A DNA stretch of 43,535 nucleotides from Akkermansia muciniphila (GTDB lineage: Bacteria > Verrucomicrobiota > Verrucomicrobiia > Limisphaerales > JADLHS01), in assembly GCA_945882065.1 (NCBI GenBank), contig CAMCWI010000005.1, positions 1-43,535 on the forward strand. The letters run 5' to 3'. The notes below the pieces were generated by a model. The model made no database searches, was not told the origin of the DNA, and saw only the letters and a list, made by a program, of their open reading frames with translations. The translations under genes were made by a program, and so were the position numbers. Positions 1 to 10,600 of this stretch are shown piece by piece. Every line of letters starts with the position of its first letter. Position 1 is the stretch's first letter.

Positions 1-695
1 TGCTGCCGGCCTTGAGCAAGGCCAAGAGCAAGGCCCAATCCATCGGCTGCCGCAGCAACCTGAAGCAAATAGGCCTTGGGTTCATGATGTACGCCAATGA
101 TAACAAGAATTATATTCCTGGCTGGGGCTGGCAGTTTCACGATCCCGGATATGCCTTTCCCGCCGACCGGCGCATTCAGGGATCCGAAAAACAGGCGGAC
201 CTGACCACGGGCTTGTTGTGGGACTATGTGGGCAAGTCCGACGGGGTTTTTCGGTGTCCAACCTACACCATGAGGAAACCGTTGCTCAACGGCCAGCCTA
301 ACGGAAGGTTTTGGGGGTTCAACATCACCACGCCACCGCTTTCGTATCCCCTGTGGAGCTACACGATAAACGGCCAGGCCGCGATGTCTATCAATGGCCC
401 CAAGTCTCAGACCTTGGACTTAAAAGCGGACGCGCTCCGTAGCTCAGCATCGGGAACTTTACTGGTCTTTGAACCCGACAACGCGAATTTCGACAACAGC
501 ATGACCCTCTTTCTACCCGACAATCCCGAAAGCACAGACCATCTTGGAACCAAGTTTCACGGGGAGATTGGCAATCTCACCTTCATGGACGGACACGCCG
601 AGGGCATGAGCTGGAGACAATACACGAATGCGGTGACAGGACTGGAGAAGGCCAAGCAGTTCTTCGGCGGAGCCTATGGTTTCTACTGGCCGTGA
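1..695 (+). CDS. Type II secretion-like pseudopilin / H-X9-DG domain protein (5'-truncated by window edge)
   Basis: Frame open from base 3 ([34 protein letters not shown]), typical post-pilin-helix sequence; C-terminal FMDGHAEG (H-X9-DG) motif; annotated TTG start at 12 is probably not the true start. Confidence 0.8.
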   Translation, partial: LPALSKAKSKAQSIGCRSNLKQIGLGFMMYANDNKNYIPGWGWQFHDPGYAFPADRRIQGSEKQADLTTGLLWDYVGKSDGVFRCPTYTMRKPLLNGQPNGRFWGFNITTPPLSYPLWSYTINGQAAMSINGPKSQTLDLKADALRSSASGTLLVFEPDNANFDNSMTLFLPDNPESTDHLGTKFHGEIGNLTFMDGHAEGMSWRQYTNAVTGLEKAKQFFGGAYGFYWP

Positions 696-703
696 GAACG
701 GCT

Positions 704-778
704 CTGGCCGAAGGATTGGACGTAACCATCACCGATCAACATGTCTCCCAGTTGATCACCTACCGGCAGTTGCTATGA
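704..778 (+). pseudogene. Remnant of the 3' end of a GH36-like gene ([24 protein letters not shown])
   Basis: 25-codon in-frame match to the C-terminus of the GH36 gene at 3146-3220 ([24 protein letters not shown]). Confidence 0.85.
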
Positions 779-915
779 AACCAAAACTCACCCCGCAACC
801 GGGCACGACGTTCATCATGGAAAACATCAAGCGTAACAGGTCGCGCCAGGGCTGCCCCGCAACCGCGGCATTCACCCTTATCGAACTGCTCGTCGTGATC
901 GCCATCATTGCCATT
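704..915 (+). repeat. Direct repeat copy 1 (GH36 tail + pseudopilin head)
   Basis: Gap-free match to 3146-3357 (offset 2442), about 26 mismatches in 212 nt by hand. Confidence 0.9.
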
Positions 916-927
916 CATTTGGATTAA
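817..927 (+). pseudogene. Truncated pseudopilin N-terminus ([36 protein letters not shown])
   Basis: Matches first ~33 aa of the intact pseudopilin at 3259 and then stops abruptly after the type IV pilin-like helix. Confidence 0.85.
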
Positions 928-952
928 CTAATTGAAACAAACTTACTTCTTT

Positions 953-3220
953 ATGAAAGCACCGCCAATCAAGTCGGTCAGGATTGTTCCGGGACCGGCG
1001 AACGGTTTGACATTTTTCAGTAGCTTGGCGGTCATGCTCTTTGCGGGAAGCTGTCTCGCCGCAGAGATCACATCATCGTGCAAGGCGGCGAAAGACCTGG
1101 CGATCCCCGATTTGAATACCGCCACGCTATCCCCCTCCCAAGCCGAGTGGCGCGCGGGGTTTGAGCAATGGCTCAAACAAAACCTGTTCAAGTCCGGGGC
1201 GGCCCCGTTTTCGTTTGATTATGATGGCAAATCTTCAAGTGAGTTCCTTTCCAGTTGGAAGTTTGCGGCCACCAAGCGGCGATTGAACCCATCTCAAAAC
1301 CAACACGTTCTGACGTACACCGACCCGAAGTCGGGGCTTGAGGTTCGTTGTGAAGCCATCGTTTTTCAGGACTATCCGGCGGTGGAATGGGTCCTGAAAT
1401 TCAAGAATACCTCCGGCCGCGAAACCCCGATCCTTTCCAACATCCAGGCCCTCGACACCAGTCTGACCGATGAGCGCAACGAATTCACGCTGCATCACGC
1501 GCTCGGAGTCGGCGAAGGCATTGTCGCGCGAAAGGAGGATTTTCGTCCGCTTAGCCGCGTCTTGGCGCCGGATTCCAAACTGCGATTCACGGCCACGAAC
1601 GGGCGATCTTCCTGGGGCGACAGTTTGCCATTCTTCAACGTGGAGTTTCCGCAGAATCGCGGCGTGATTGCCAGCATCGGGTGGACGGGGCAATGGCAGG
1701 CGGATTTCAATCGGGACGCGAAGTCTTTGAATCTACGAGCCGGGATGGAGTTGACGCACCTCAAACTTTACCCCGGTGAAGAAATCCGGAGTCCGAAGAT
1801 CATGTTGCTGTTTTGGCAAGGCCATCGCTATTACGGCCAAAACCTGCTGCGGCGGATGATCCTCGCCCACTACCATCCGCAAAAGGAGGGCCAGCCACTC
1901 GCCATGCCTTTCGCCGCCAGCGCGGCGGCTTTGTACCACGAGGCGTTCAAGGCCACCGAACAGAACCAGCTCGATTACGCCAAACAGTTCGCGCCACTCG
2001 GCGTGGAGTATTTGTGGATGGACGTCGGCTGGTTTGAACAAAGCGTGCCGAACTCCCATCTCGCACCGCCCGATCCGAAGCGTTTTCCCAAGGGGCTCAA
2101 GCCGCTCTCCGAGGACCTCCGAAAACTCAACATGGGACTCCTCGCCTGGTTTGCGCCGGAATTCCAAGGCGGTGGCTCGTGGATGGAAAAAGCCTTTCCG
2201 GAGATGTTTCTCCGCTTGAAGAACCATCCCGCAGGAATAGACCTGCTCAATCTTGGGGATCGGAATGCCTTGCAGTTCCTGCTGGATCACACCTCCGCGA
2301 TGATTGCGAAGGAAGGGATTAAGATCTACCGAATGGACGGTCCCATGGGGGCTGACTGCCCCCGCCCGCAAAAACAACCACTGCAATGGTGGCGCGACTC
2401 AGACGCTCCGGACCGGCAGGGCATGACGGAGATTCGCTACATCGAAGGGCTTTACAAGTTCTGGGACGAATTACTCAAGCGGCATCCCGGCCTGATCATT
2501 GACCTGTGCGGCGGCGGCGCGACGCGCATTGATATCGAAGCGATGTCGCGGTGCCTCTATCTCTGGCGCTCGGATTGGAATCATCCGGGCTTCGAGCCGG
2601 ATGGGGAACAATCCAAGAACTACGGCGCGAATCTTTGGCTGGCGTCCGCTGCGACGGGCAGCGGGTATCCCGAACCTTACTCGTTCCGCAGTTCCATGAA
2701 CAACGGGCTGGTCATCGCCTGGAATCCCTATCAACCCACGATCACCCAGGACTGGCCGCTCGCCTATCCCGTGAAGCAGAAGGAAGGTTACGAACTGAAG
2801 AAAGCGCCGCGCACAACGGTGGACAAGGTGGTGCGCGAAGGCTTCATGGTCACCGAACCGTTCCCGTGGGAAGCTGCCCGGCGGTTGGCGGCGGAATACA
2901 AGCGCATCCGGCATTTGTTCTACGGTGACTTTTACCCGCTCACGCCCTACAGCTCGGCGGCGGAAGATTGGATGGCTTACCAGTGTCACCGTGAGGACCT
3001 CCGTCAAGGGGCGGTGATAGCGTTTCGTCGTTCCCAGTGCATCCGCCAGCAGGCGCGCTTGAAGCTGTGGGGACTCGACGCCCGGTCGCGCTACGAAGTC
3101 CGCATCGAAGACACCGGCAAAACTCTCACCACAACCGGCAAGAAATTGGCCGAAGGATTGGACGTAACCATCACCGATCAACCTGGCTCGCAGTTGATCA
3201 CCTACCGGCAATTGCCATGA
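953..3220 (+). CDS. GH36-like glycoside hydrolase (alpha-galactosidase/melibiase-like), secreted
   Basis: Long ORF with signal peptide-like N-terminus; [25 protein letters not shown] and [10 protein letters not shown] motifs shared with five other paralogs in the window. Confidence 0.85.
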   Translation: MKAPPIKSVRIVPGPANGLTFFSSLAVMLFAGSCLAAEITSSCKAAKDLAIPDLNTATLSPSQAEWRAGFEQWLKQNLFKSGAAPFSFDYDGKSSSEFLSSWKFAATKRRLNPSQNQHVLTYTDPKSGLEVRCEAIVFQDYPAVEWVLKFKNTSGRETPILSNIQALDTSLTDERNEFTLHHALGVGEGIVARKEDFRPLSRVLAPDSKLRFTATNGRSSWGDSLPFFNVEFPQNRGVIASIGWTGQWQADFNRDAKSLNLRAGMELTHLKLYPGEEIRSPKIMLLFWQGHRYYGQNLLRRMILAHYHPQKEGQPLAMPFAASAAALYHEAFKATEQNQLDYAKQFAPLGVEYLWMDVGWFEQSVPNSHLAPPDPKRFPKGLKPLSEDLRKLNMGLLAWFAPEFQGGGSWMEKAFPEMFLRLKNHPAGIDLLNLGDRNALQFLLDHTSAMIAKEGIKIYRMDGPMGADCPRPQKQPLQWWRDSDAPDRQGMTEIRYIEGLYKFWDELLKRHPGLIIDLCGGGATRIDIEAMSRCLYLWRSDWNHPGFEPDGEQSKNYGANLWLASAATGSGYPEPYSFRSSMNNGLVIAWNPYQPTITQDWPLAYPVKQKEGYELKKAPRTTVDKVVREGFMVTEPFPWEAARRLAAEYKRIRHLFYGDFYPLTPYSSAAEDWMAYQCHREDLRQGAVIAFRRSQCIRQQARLKLWGLDARSRYEVRIEDTGKTLTTTGKKLAEGLDVTITDQPGSQLITYRQLP

Positions 3221-3357
3221 AACCAGAACTCACTCTGCAATCAGGTACAATGTTCATTATGGAAAACCTCAAGCGGAACAGGTCGCGCCCCGGCCGCCCC
3301 GCAACCGCGGCATTCACCCTCATCGAACTGCTGGTCGTGATTGCGATCATCGCCATC
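3146..3357 (+). repeat. Direct repeat copy 2 (GH36 tail + pseudopilin head)
   Basis: See 704-915. Confidence 0.9.
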
Positions 3358-4092
3358 CTAGCGGCGATGCTGCTGCCAGCGCTTTCAAAGGCAAAAATAG
3401 CAGCGCAAAGAACGCAGTGCGCCAACAATCTCCGCCAGCTCAATCTCGGCTGGATCATGTATGCGGGCGACAACAACGACCAGATCGTACCTTGTGGGTG
3501 GCTGAGCGATCCCGGCGGTTGGGTGCAGGGCTGGATGGCGCTTGGCGCACCCAACGTGCGCGCCAACACGAACGTGCTGAACCTCATGTTTCCGTTGGGT
3601 AAATTGTATCCCTACCTGAACACCGTCACGGTTTACAAATGTCCGGCGGACCAGAGTACGGCGAATCTGGGTGGCGCAATCCTGGCGCGCGTGAGGAGTT
3701 ATGCCATCAACCAGAAACTGAATTGCCCTCAAAGCTGGATTTACGCGCCCGATACCCAATTTAAGAATTTCCGCAAACTCGCGGAAATCACCAAGCCTAC
3801 CGAGACATTCACCTTCATTGACGAACGCGAGGACAGCATTGACGACGGAGCGTTTGGCGTGGACATGATTGACACCGGGGCATCGGCAAGGTGGGCCAAC
3901 ATTCCTGCGAGCCGTCACAACAACGCCTGCGGCGTTTCCTTCGCGGACGGACACGCCGAGATTCACAAATGGCGCGACCCCATCACCGCCACGCCCGCTG
4001 GACCGACGCAGGTTTCATCGTATCTTCTGTCCCCAAACAGCGTGGATATTGAGTGGTTGCAGCAGCGTAGTACTATTCGCATCGCCCCCTGA
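3259..4092 (+). CDS. Pseudopilin / prepilin-type N-terminal methylation and H-X9-DG domain protein
   Basis: [46 protein letters not shown] prepilin cleavage/methylation signature; [17 protein letters not shown]. Confidence 0.88.
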   Translation: MENLKRNRSRPGRPATAAFTLIELLVVIAIIAILAAMLLPALSKAKIAAQRTQCANNLRQLNLGWIMYAGDNNDQIVPCGWLSDPGGWVQGWMALGAPNVRANTNVLNLMFPLGKLYPYLNTVTVYKCPADQSTANLGGAILARVRSYAINQKLNCPQSWIYAPDTQFKNFRKLAEITKPTETFTFIDEREDSIDDGAFGVDMIDTGASARWANIPASRHNNACGVSFADGHAEIHKWRDPITATPAGPTQVSSYLLSPNSVDIEWLQQRSTIRIAP

Positions 4093-4106
4093 GGAATTCC
4101 TTCAGG
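4088..4106. terminator. Imperfect palindrome between convergent genes, possible bidirectional terminator
   Basis: CCTGAGGAATTCCTTCAGG; contains both stop codons; no long T tract seen. Confidence 0.35.
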
Positions 4107-5484
4107 CTACTACCTGAAAATGTTCGCGCCCGCGGGCAATCGCCTCCGCAACCGAGCGGCATCGGCCACTGAACGTCCGAGCCAGAAGCAGCAGACCCAG
4201 CATCGTGTCTTCCTCCGAAGCCGCTAGGCGATGTGACGATCCCAATCGGTCGCAGATGAAACGACGCAACAAGGCTGATTTCAACGCGACGCCGCCGGAG
4301 AACACCAGCCGCGTCCAGTCCCGGCTTGGCGCGATGCGGGCGGCGCACCGGGCGTAATTGTCCGCCATGCCGGCGAACGCCGCGTGAAAGAGATGGCCCA
4401 CGGTCAGGTTTTCTTCGCGCATGCCTTGGAGGCTGCCATGGTCGCCCATCGCGCTGAAATAAAACGCCGGGTCCACCCGCAGGTCCGTGGTGAGGATCTT
4501 CGCAGCTTCCGCCTGGATATAATCCCACGGGTCCTTCAGCGGTAAACCTTGCGATTCGGCCAGTTCAGTCAGCAGGCGAATCAGGGCATTCAACGCCCGG
4601 CCGCCGGGAATGTGCGTGATGGTCTTGAGGTAGCGTCCATCAAACCAAGGGCGTGTCTGGAAATCACCCGCTTCGTATCCGCGCGCCAGTTGGATGACCG
4701 CCGAGCCGGTGGAAATGTTGACGGACAATTCACCTTCTTGCAGCAGCGCCCCAATCTGCGAGCAATGGTAGTCGCCGACCGGCGCGTGAACCGGAATATC
4801 GCGTTGACCGAACCGAAAGCGGCCAACGACGGCGCCCTGCGCAACGATCTCCGGCCAGCGCACTCCGTTAAGTTCGAACTTTTTGATAACGGGTTGGTGC
4901 CACGTGGACGTCTGGACATTGAGTGCGCCGTGGGCAGCGGCGCGCGTCACATCGGTGGTGGGAGCACAACCGCACAAGTTCGCTACCACAAATCCCGGCA
5001 AGTCCGCCGCCAGGACAGGCTGTGCCGGTAAATTGCCGTTTTGGGCGAGCCAGTGCAGGAAACACAGCGGCACGCCCGGGCGCGGTTCATTCCCGAGGTC
5101 CCGACGTTCCTCGGGCGTGAGACGGTGGTTCACTTCATCGAAATACGTGCCGCCGCCCGCGGGAGATTTCTCCAAGGCGCGTTGGTCTTGCCAACTGATG
5201 AAGTTCGAGACGGCGCGGCCATCGTCGGTGCTGAACACCAGCCCGTGAAGCTGGCTGCAACAGACGATGCCTTCGGCATCCGGCGCGTGACGCAGCAATC
5301 GTTCGAGTAACGCGCGTGTGGCTGTGACGATTTGTGCCGGATCGAATTCGCGAAAAGAAGTTCGGAGTCCGGGGATCGGTTCGGGGAAAGGAGAACGCTC
5401 AACGTGGCGGATGCTCCAGTTGTCAAGTTCCAGCACCGCGCCCTTGATGAAGGTCGTGCCCAAGTCTATGCCGATGCATTTCAC
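4102..5484 (-). CDS. FGGY-family carbohydrate kinase
   Basis: GTG start; VKCIGIDLGTTFIKGAVLELDN (ATPase fold phosphate 1), SWQDQRA, NISTGSAVIQLAR, LVFSGGVALKSALLRR. Confidence 0.85.
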   Translation of the reverse strand: MKCIGIDLGTTFIKGAVLELDNWSIRHVERSPFPEPIPGLRTSFREFDPAQIVTATRALLERLLRHAPDAEGIVCCSQLHGLVFSTDDGRAVSNFISWQDQRALEKSPAGGGTYFDEVNHRLTPEERRDLGNEPRPGVPLCFLHWLAQNGNLPAQPVLAADLPGFVVANLCGCAPTTDVTRAAAHGALNVQTSTWHQPVIKKFELNGVRWPEIVAQGAVVGRFRFGQRDIPVHAPVGDYHCSQIGALLQEGELSVNISTGSAVIQLARGYEAGDFQTRPWFDGRYLKTITHIPGGRALNALIRLLTELAESQGLPLKDPWDYIQAEAAKILTTDLRVDPAFYFSAMGDHGSLQGMREENLTVGHLFHAAFAGMADNYARCAARIAPSRDWTRLVFSGGVALKSALLRRFICDRLGSSHRLAASEEDTMLGLLLLARTFSGRCRSVAEAIARGREHFQVVA

Positions 5485-5615
5485 GATGTTTGGATTGCGG
5501 CTACGGGGTTGAAGATTTTTGGGGACTGCTGGCGACGAACGCCACGATTGTTTGTGATCTGAATTCCCCTCGCCGCAAAAGGAATGTATAGCGAGGAGGC
5601 GGGGCGGCCTGGCTT

Positions 5616-6695
5616 TCAGATCAGGCAGTCCCGCTGACCGGAACGTAGGTGAATAGTCTTGTTTTCGAGATCGTGGACGGCGCGAATGTAACGCACGGTT
5701 CGGCTTTTTGCGCGCATCAAAAGCGAGTGGGTAATCGCCGTCTTGCCCAGCAATTTCACCCCGGGCACCAATGGGCTGTCGGAGATGCCCGTGGCGCAAA
5801 AGATGGCACTATCCCCCGGCACGATTTCTTGCGTGCAATAAACCTTGGTCAATTGCGCATCGGGGAGACCGCCTCCCAGTTTTTGCCGCTCCGTCACGCT
5901 GCGAAACCACATCCGCATTTGGATCTCACCTCCCAGTGCCCGCAAAGCTGTCGCGGCTAAAATGCCTTCCGGTGTTCCGCCAATGCCCACGTAGAGATCT
6001 ACTCCCGAATCAGGCAGTGCCGGCGCAACCGCTGCCGCAATATCTCCGTCGGAAATCATGCGTAGCGTCGCTCCCGCCTCGCGAACCTGATTGACAAAAG
6101 CTTCATTGCGATCACGATCCAAAATCAGGACTACCAAATCCCGCACCCGCTTATCCAATGCACCGCCGACGAAATTCAACGTCTCAGCCAGTGGTCGGTC
6201 AAGCCAGTTTTCTGACGTACTGAATTTTCCCATGGCCTGCGCCACCTGGCGTCCATAGGCCAGTTTGTGGGAGTAATATGAGGGCAGAGCCAGCATGCGC
6301 ATTCCTTCACCCTCAACCGCCTGTGCGGCGCCAATGACCGAAATAGAATTGGCCATGCCGCGGGCGACATTTCGGGTGCCGTCAATGGGGTCAAGCGCAA
6401 TGTCGAAACAAGTTGAGCCTGGCTTCCAGTTGCCCAGTCGCTCGCCCTGGAAAATTCCCGGGGCATCATCCTTTTCACCCTCCCCGCTGACCACCTCGCC
6501 ACAGAGGTTGACTTGATCAAAGGTGCCGCGAATGGCGTCACAAGCGGCAGCATCAGCTTGTTCCTTATCACCGCGCCCGACCCAGTGGATTGCATTCAGG
6601 GCCGCGTTCTCGGTGGCGCGGACAAATTCAAATTCGATGGAACGTTCCGGATCACGTTCGGTGTCAGGAGATTCCGGGATTGATTCTTTATTCAT
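5616..6695 (-). CDS. glpX: Class II fructose-1,6-bisphosphatase (GlpX family)
   Basis: EFVRATENAALNAIHWVGRGDKEQADAAACDAIR, GEGEKDDAP, DPIDGTRNVARG motifs. Confidence 0.9.
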   Translation of the reverse strand: MNKESIPESPDTERDPERSIEFEFVRATENAALNAIHWVGRGDKEQADAAACDAIRGTFDQVNLCGEVVSGEGEKDDAPGIFQGERLGNWKPGSTCFDIALDPIDGTRNVARGMANSISVIGAAQAVEGEGMRMLALPSYYSHKLAYGRQVAQAMGKFSTSENWLDRPLAETLNFVGGALDKRVRDLVVLILDRDRNEAFVNQVREAGATLRMISDGDIAAAVAPALPDSGVDLYVGIGGTPEGILAATALRALGGEIQMRMWFRSVTERQKLGGGLPDAQLTKVYCTQEIVPGDSAIFCATGISDSPLVPGVKLLGKTAITHSLLMRAKSRTVRYIRAVHDLENKTIHLRSGQRDCLI

Positions 6696-7321
6696 GTCAG
6701 GTTGTGGATGTGTCCAAGTATTTCGTGCAGGACTGCGGCTGGCGGATGGTCGGCAACGACGGTGCGAACCAAATCAGGCGGGTAGAAGTTTAACAGGGGT
6801 TGGGACGTCCGTTCAAAAACTTCCAGCCGACGCATGATTACGTCGTCTTTGGCATCGTCCAGCCGGTTCTCTCGCAGGGCTCGGCGACGGAGGCGCTCAA
6901 CAAGCTCTACTGTTTGGTCGCATCGGAGATGAAAGACACCTCTGACTTGGATGATGTCGCTGAGTAACGACGCCTGAGCCAGATTGCGTGGAATGCCATC
7001 CAACAGCAGCATGTCCTTTCCTGGTTGATACGCTGCGCTCTGCACGCAGTTGTCGAGGTAGCTTTGCCAGAGTTTGATTGTGATTTCATCCGGCACCAGC
7101 TCGCCCCGGCTGGAAAAACTGGCGACCATTTGGCCGAGCGGACTGGTGGGAGTGATGGACCGGAACACCTCGCCGCAAGCGCAGTGAAAAAAACCCGGAA
7201 GGGCACCGAGGGCCCGGCCTTGGGTGCCTTTGCCGCAACCGGGCGCACCGAGCAGGATGAAGGCTTCGTGTTTTCTCGCTCTGTTCGGTTGCGTGGCGAA
7301 CATTGACATCGGTTTGTTCAT
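6692..7321 (-). CDS. adk: Adenylate kinase-like nucleoside monophosphate kinase
   Basis: ILLGAPGCGKGTQ P-loop, LLLDGIPRNLAQA; ATGA overlap with downstream glpX. Confidence 0.85.
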   Translation of the reverse strand: MNKPMSMFATQPNRARKHEAFILLGAPGCGKGTQGRALGALPGFFHCACGEVFRSITPTSPLGQMVASFSSRGELVPDEITIKLWQSYLDNCVQSAAYQPGKDMLLLDGIPRNLAQASLLSDIIQVRGVFHLRCDQTVELVERLRRRALRENRLDDAKDDVIMRRLEVFERTSQPLLNFYPPDLVRTVVADHPPAAVLHEILGHIHNLT

Positions 7322-7549
7322 ACTTCTCACGATCAAGGTTTCCGCGCTGATAATACTGGAACGGGAAGGCCATGCTTCTGATATTTGGGGAAAGTGCGAC
7401 GGTTTTCTTGAATCTTTACCGGTCTGAACTCGAACTCCGAAATAGCAAGCCGCCTACAACGGAGATGCGCACCGCCGCAGAGTGAGCTCGTCCTCGGGCG
7501 CAGCGACCTACGCCAACCAAGTCACAGGATGTTTTCAAACGCTCTTCAT

Positions 7550-7587
7550 GCCACGTTACCGTGGCCGAGAACGCACACTCCGTGCGT
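7550..7587. other. Two adjacent short hairpins in intergenic DNA
   Basis: GCCACG-TTAC-CGTGGC (7550-7565) and ACGCAC-ACTCC-GTGCGT (7571-7587), perfect 6-bp stems. Confidence 0.4.
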
Positions 7588-7696
7588 CGCGGTATCCCTC
7601 TTCGGAATTCGGTCAGAGTCAATGGCGGGAAACACCAAACGTAATGAACGACCGCTTGTTGGCAATGCCCGACATGGAACCACTGTCGGCGGCTCT

Positions 7697-10600
7697 CTAA
7701 GGCGAAAGCCGTCGATATTTGACGGTCGTTGCTTCCGGTGGCGTGGCCACTCTTACTACCACCCCGTCATTCATTAGCTGCCGGCCAGTCGCGGTGTTGG
7801 TGGTGGCTAACTCGAAATTGATCACCTGATAGGTCGCTCCCGATTGGAGACCTTGCAGCCGCAGGCCGATGCTCGGCGTGAGATTGCTCGCGCGGCGGAA
7901 AGCTTGGACGATTCCTTCGTTGAGGTCGGCGCGGTGGAACTGCCACGCGATCCAATCAACGTTGTTGGTTGAATAAGGCGTGAGCGGATAGAAATCGCCG
8001 GAGAACAAATGATTCAGCGAGGCAAAATTGGCGAGCTGGTTTTTGAGCGGAGTCCAGAAGGCCGCGCCCGGTGTGTAATAATCGAAAGCGTAAGTGCCCC
8101 AACTCCCCATGCCGCTGCGGAAATCATTGTTGGCGGTGCTGACGCCACCCTGACCGATCATAGGTAGCCAATGCGATAGTGCGTGCGTCATCGCCTGTGC
8201 GCCCACCACTTCCCAGAGATAATCCGTGCGCAGCAGTGGCACGAGACGACGATACATCTCGAAATCGAGCCGTCGCCCGCCGCTGGCGGAATTGTCCATC
8301 AGCAGGCCGGGATGATTTTGCTGGAGCGTGTCGAAGTACTCGTAGAGGCCCATCACGTAGCGAATTTCATTCATGCCTTTGCGATCCGCTGCCTCGCCGG
8401 TTCGCCAATACCAGAGCGGGTGCATGTTGAAATCGTGCCGGTAAATATCAATTCCCCAGTTGGTGATGATCGCGGAGAAGTTGGTCTTGGCCCAGTTCAA
8501 CGCAGTGGGATTGCCGAGGTTCAACATCCGCCAGCCATCGTTTTGTTGGTAGGCATATTCCGGCGGCATGCCGCTCGGAGTGAGCAACCAATCGGCATGA
8601 TTCGTCCGCAGCCAGGTGTTCGGCATCACGCGCTCCGGCTCGAACCAAAGCAGGAAGCGCAGGCCGTTCGTATGCGCACACTGGCTCACCGGCGCGAGGC
8701 CATTCGGGAAACGAGCCGGATCGGGGATGTTGTTGCCCTGACCCGTGGCGAAACCGCCGATTTCCCACCCCGCATCAATCCAGTACGTGTCCACCGGCAG
8801 TTGTTTCTGGATGATGTTGGTGATCGCCTGAATTTGATTCGTCACGGTGACGTTGTTGAAGCCGAGGGTCGCGCCGGATGCGGCGATCGGGAGGTCAATC
8901 GGCAGACCGTTCGGGCGCGGTGAATAATGCTCGAGCAACAGTCGCCGCAATTGTCGCTGCCCCTCCAGCCAATCGCCTTCGTAACTCAGCGTGAGCACCG
9001 CGGGCGTGCGGATGCGCTCGCCAGCGTCGAGGCGCAGATTGAAGTCCTCCATCCCAATGCGCACCGTGAGGTTCGTGCCCGAATCGCGGACGAAGGAGGC
9101 CTTCCATTGCCCGGTCCAGCCCACGGCCACGATCAGTCCACCGCCGCCGGGCTTGGCGATGTTGAAGAAGGGCATCACGCCGTCGGACGATCTTCCGCCC
9201 ACGGGAGCGAAGTTCATGGTGGAGTTTGGCAGTAGCGTTGCCGTGCGCGGCTGGAAGTCCGTGATGATCGCCGTGCTGCCGTCCGCGTAGTGAAGCGTGA
9301 ACTCGCCACTGTTATCGCGGCCCAGCGCAATCTCGCCGGCCCACACGTTCGAAAGAATTTCACTACTGGGAAGTGGAATCGTGGGCCCGACGACTTGGAA
9401 TCCGTTCACGACCGAGGTGCCGCTTTGCTCGCCGGTCGCCGAAACCACCAGTTGCCCGTTGGCATTGGCCTGACTGGTGAAGTGAACGAAGTCACGTCCT
9501 GCGGCGAACGGTGTGCCGGAACCAGCCGTGGCCGTCTTGGTTGCGCTACCGTTCACGCTGAATACGCCACCGGCCGTGCTGCCATCATTGGAAGCGAGCA
9601 AGAAGAGTTCGTAAGTCGCGCCCGCTGTCAATCCGCGCAGGGTCAACGTCGCCGTGCCGCTCGACATCGAAACGTAGTCCTCAAACAAATTATGAACTCC
9701 GTAATTACCCGAGGTCGAGCGGTCCGCGCCACTGAATCCGCTGAATAGCAGGTTGAGGGACGACGCGGCTCCGTTGCCCGCGACGAATCCACTGCTCGGC
9801 GATGGGCTGTTCGGCGACGTGTAGTTGATCAATGTACCGTTCCACAAATTACCGCCCGCCGGCCCGCCGCCGGAGTACGTCGTCGGCGTCGGGTCGAGCA
9901 GCCCCTTGCCGTTCAAGTCTACGGAGATCGTCGTGTTCGTCACGATGTCGTGTTGAACTTGGTCCACGCGCAGGTAGGCCGGCTGCACATTGGGCGAGAT
10001 CCGAATGCAGTCGAAGCCGCTGCTGACATTGCGAAAGCCATAGAAGTTGTTGGAATTGGCGACGCCGACCATCGCCGTCGCAGAACTCACGACCACGCCG
10101 TTCCGCAGCGCCTCGAACAGAGCCGAAGTTGCGCCGCCATCCACCACGAGCGCGAAGGCCGCGTTTGTTTGCGGCCGCGTGAAATAAATCGGCAGCGCCG
10201 GCTGGGTGAATCCTCCGCCAAACGGTTGGTAATTGAGCACCTGGCCGCCGGAGACATTTCCCGAAAGCGCATTGTCCCAGTAAACCGGCGTCGCGGCGTC
10301 GAAGAACAGGCCACGGTCCGAATATTCCGTGATGATCCGTGTCGCCGGATTGCCCGAAGCCGGCACGTTGTAGGCGTGTTCGGAAAACGTCACCGTCGTG
10401 GGTGGGTTGGTCAGGCCAAAATCATTCTGGAAAAACTCCGCCGCGACGGGCGGGTTCTCAAACCACAGCTTCCATTCGCGTGCCGGATAATCGGCGAACT
10501 CGACGGAATCAACCTGGAACTTGAAACCGTCGCCCGGTTTCGTGTAGGTGCGAACCCGCTGGGTGCGATTTGAATCCAAAACCGTCACGACTTCGCCAAC

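Noticed and set aside
3037-3258. 5' extension of the pseudopilin ORF upstream of 3259
   Set aside because: Overlaps GH36 3' end in another frame; MENLKRN start precedes a canonical prepilin leader.
7550-7587. CRISPR-like or tRNA-like element
   Set aside because: Only two different hairpins, no regular repeat-spacer pattern and no cloverleaf.
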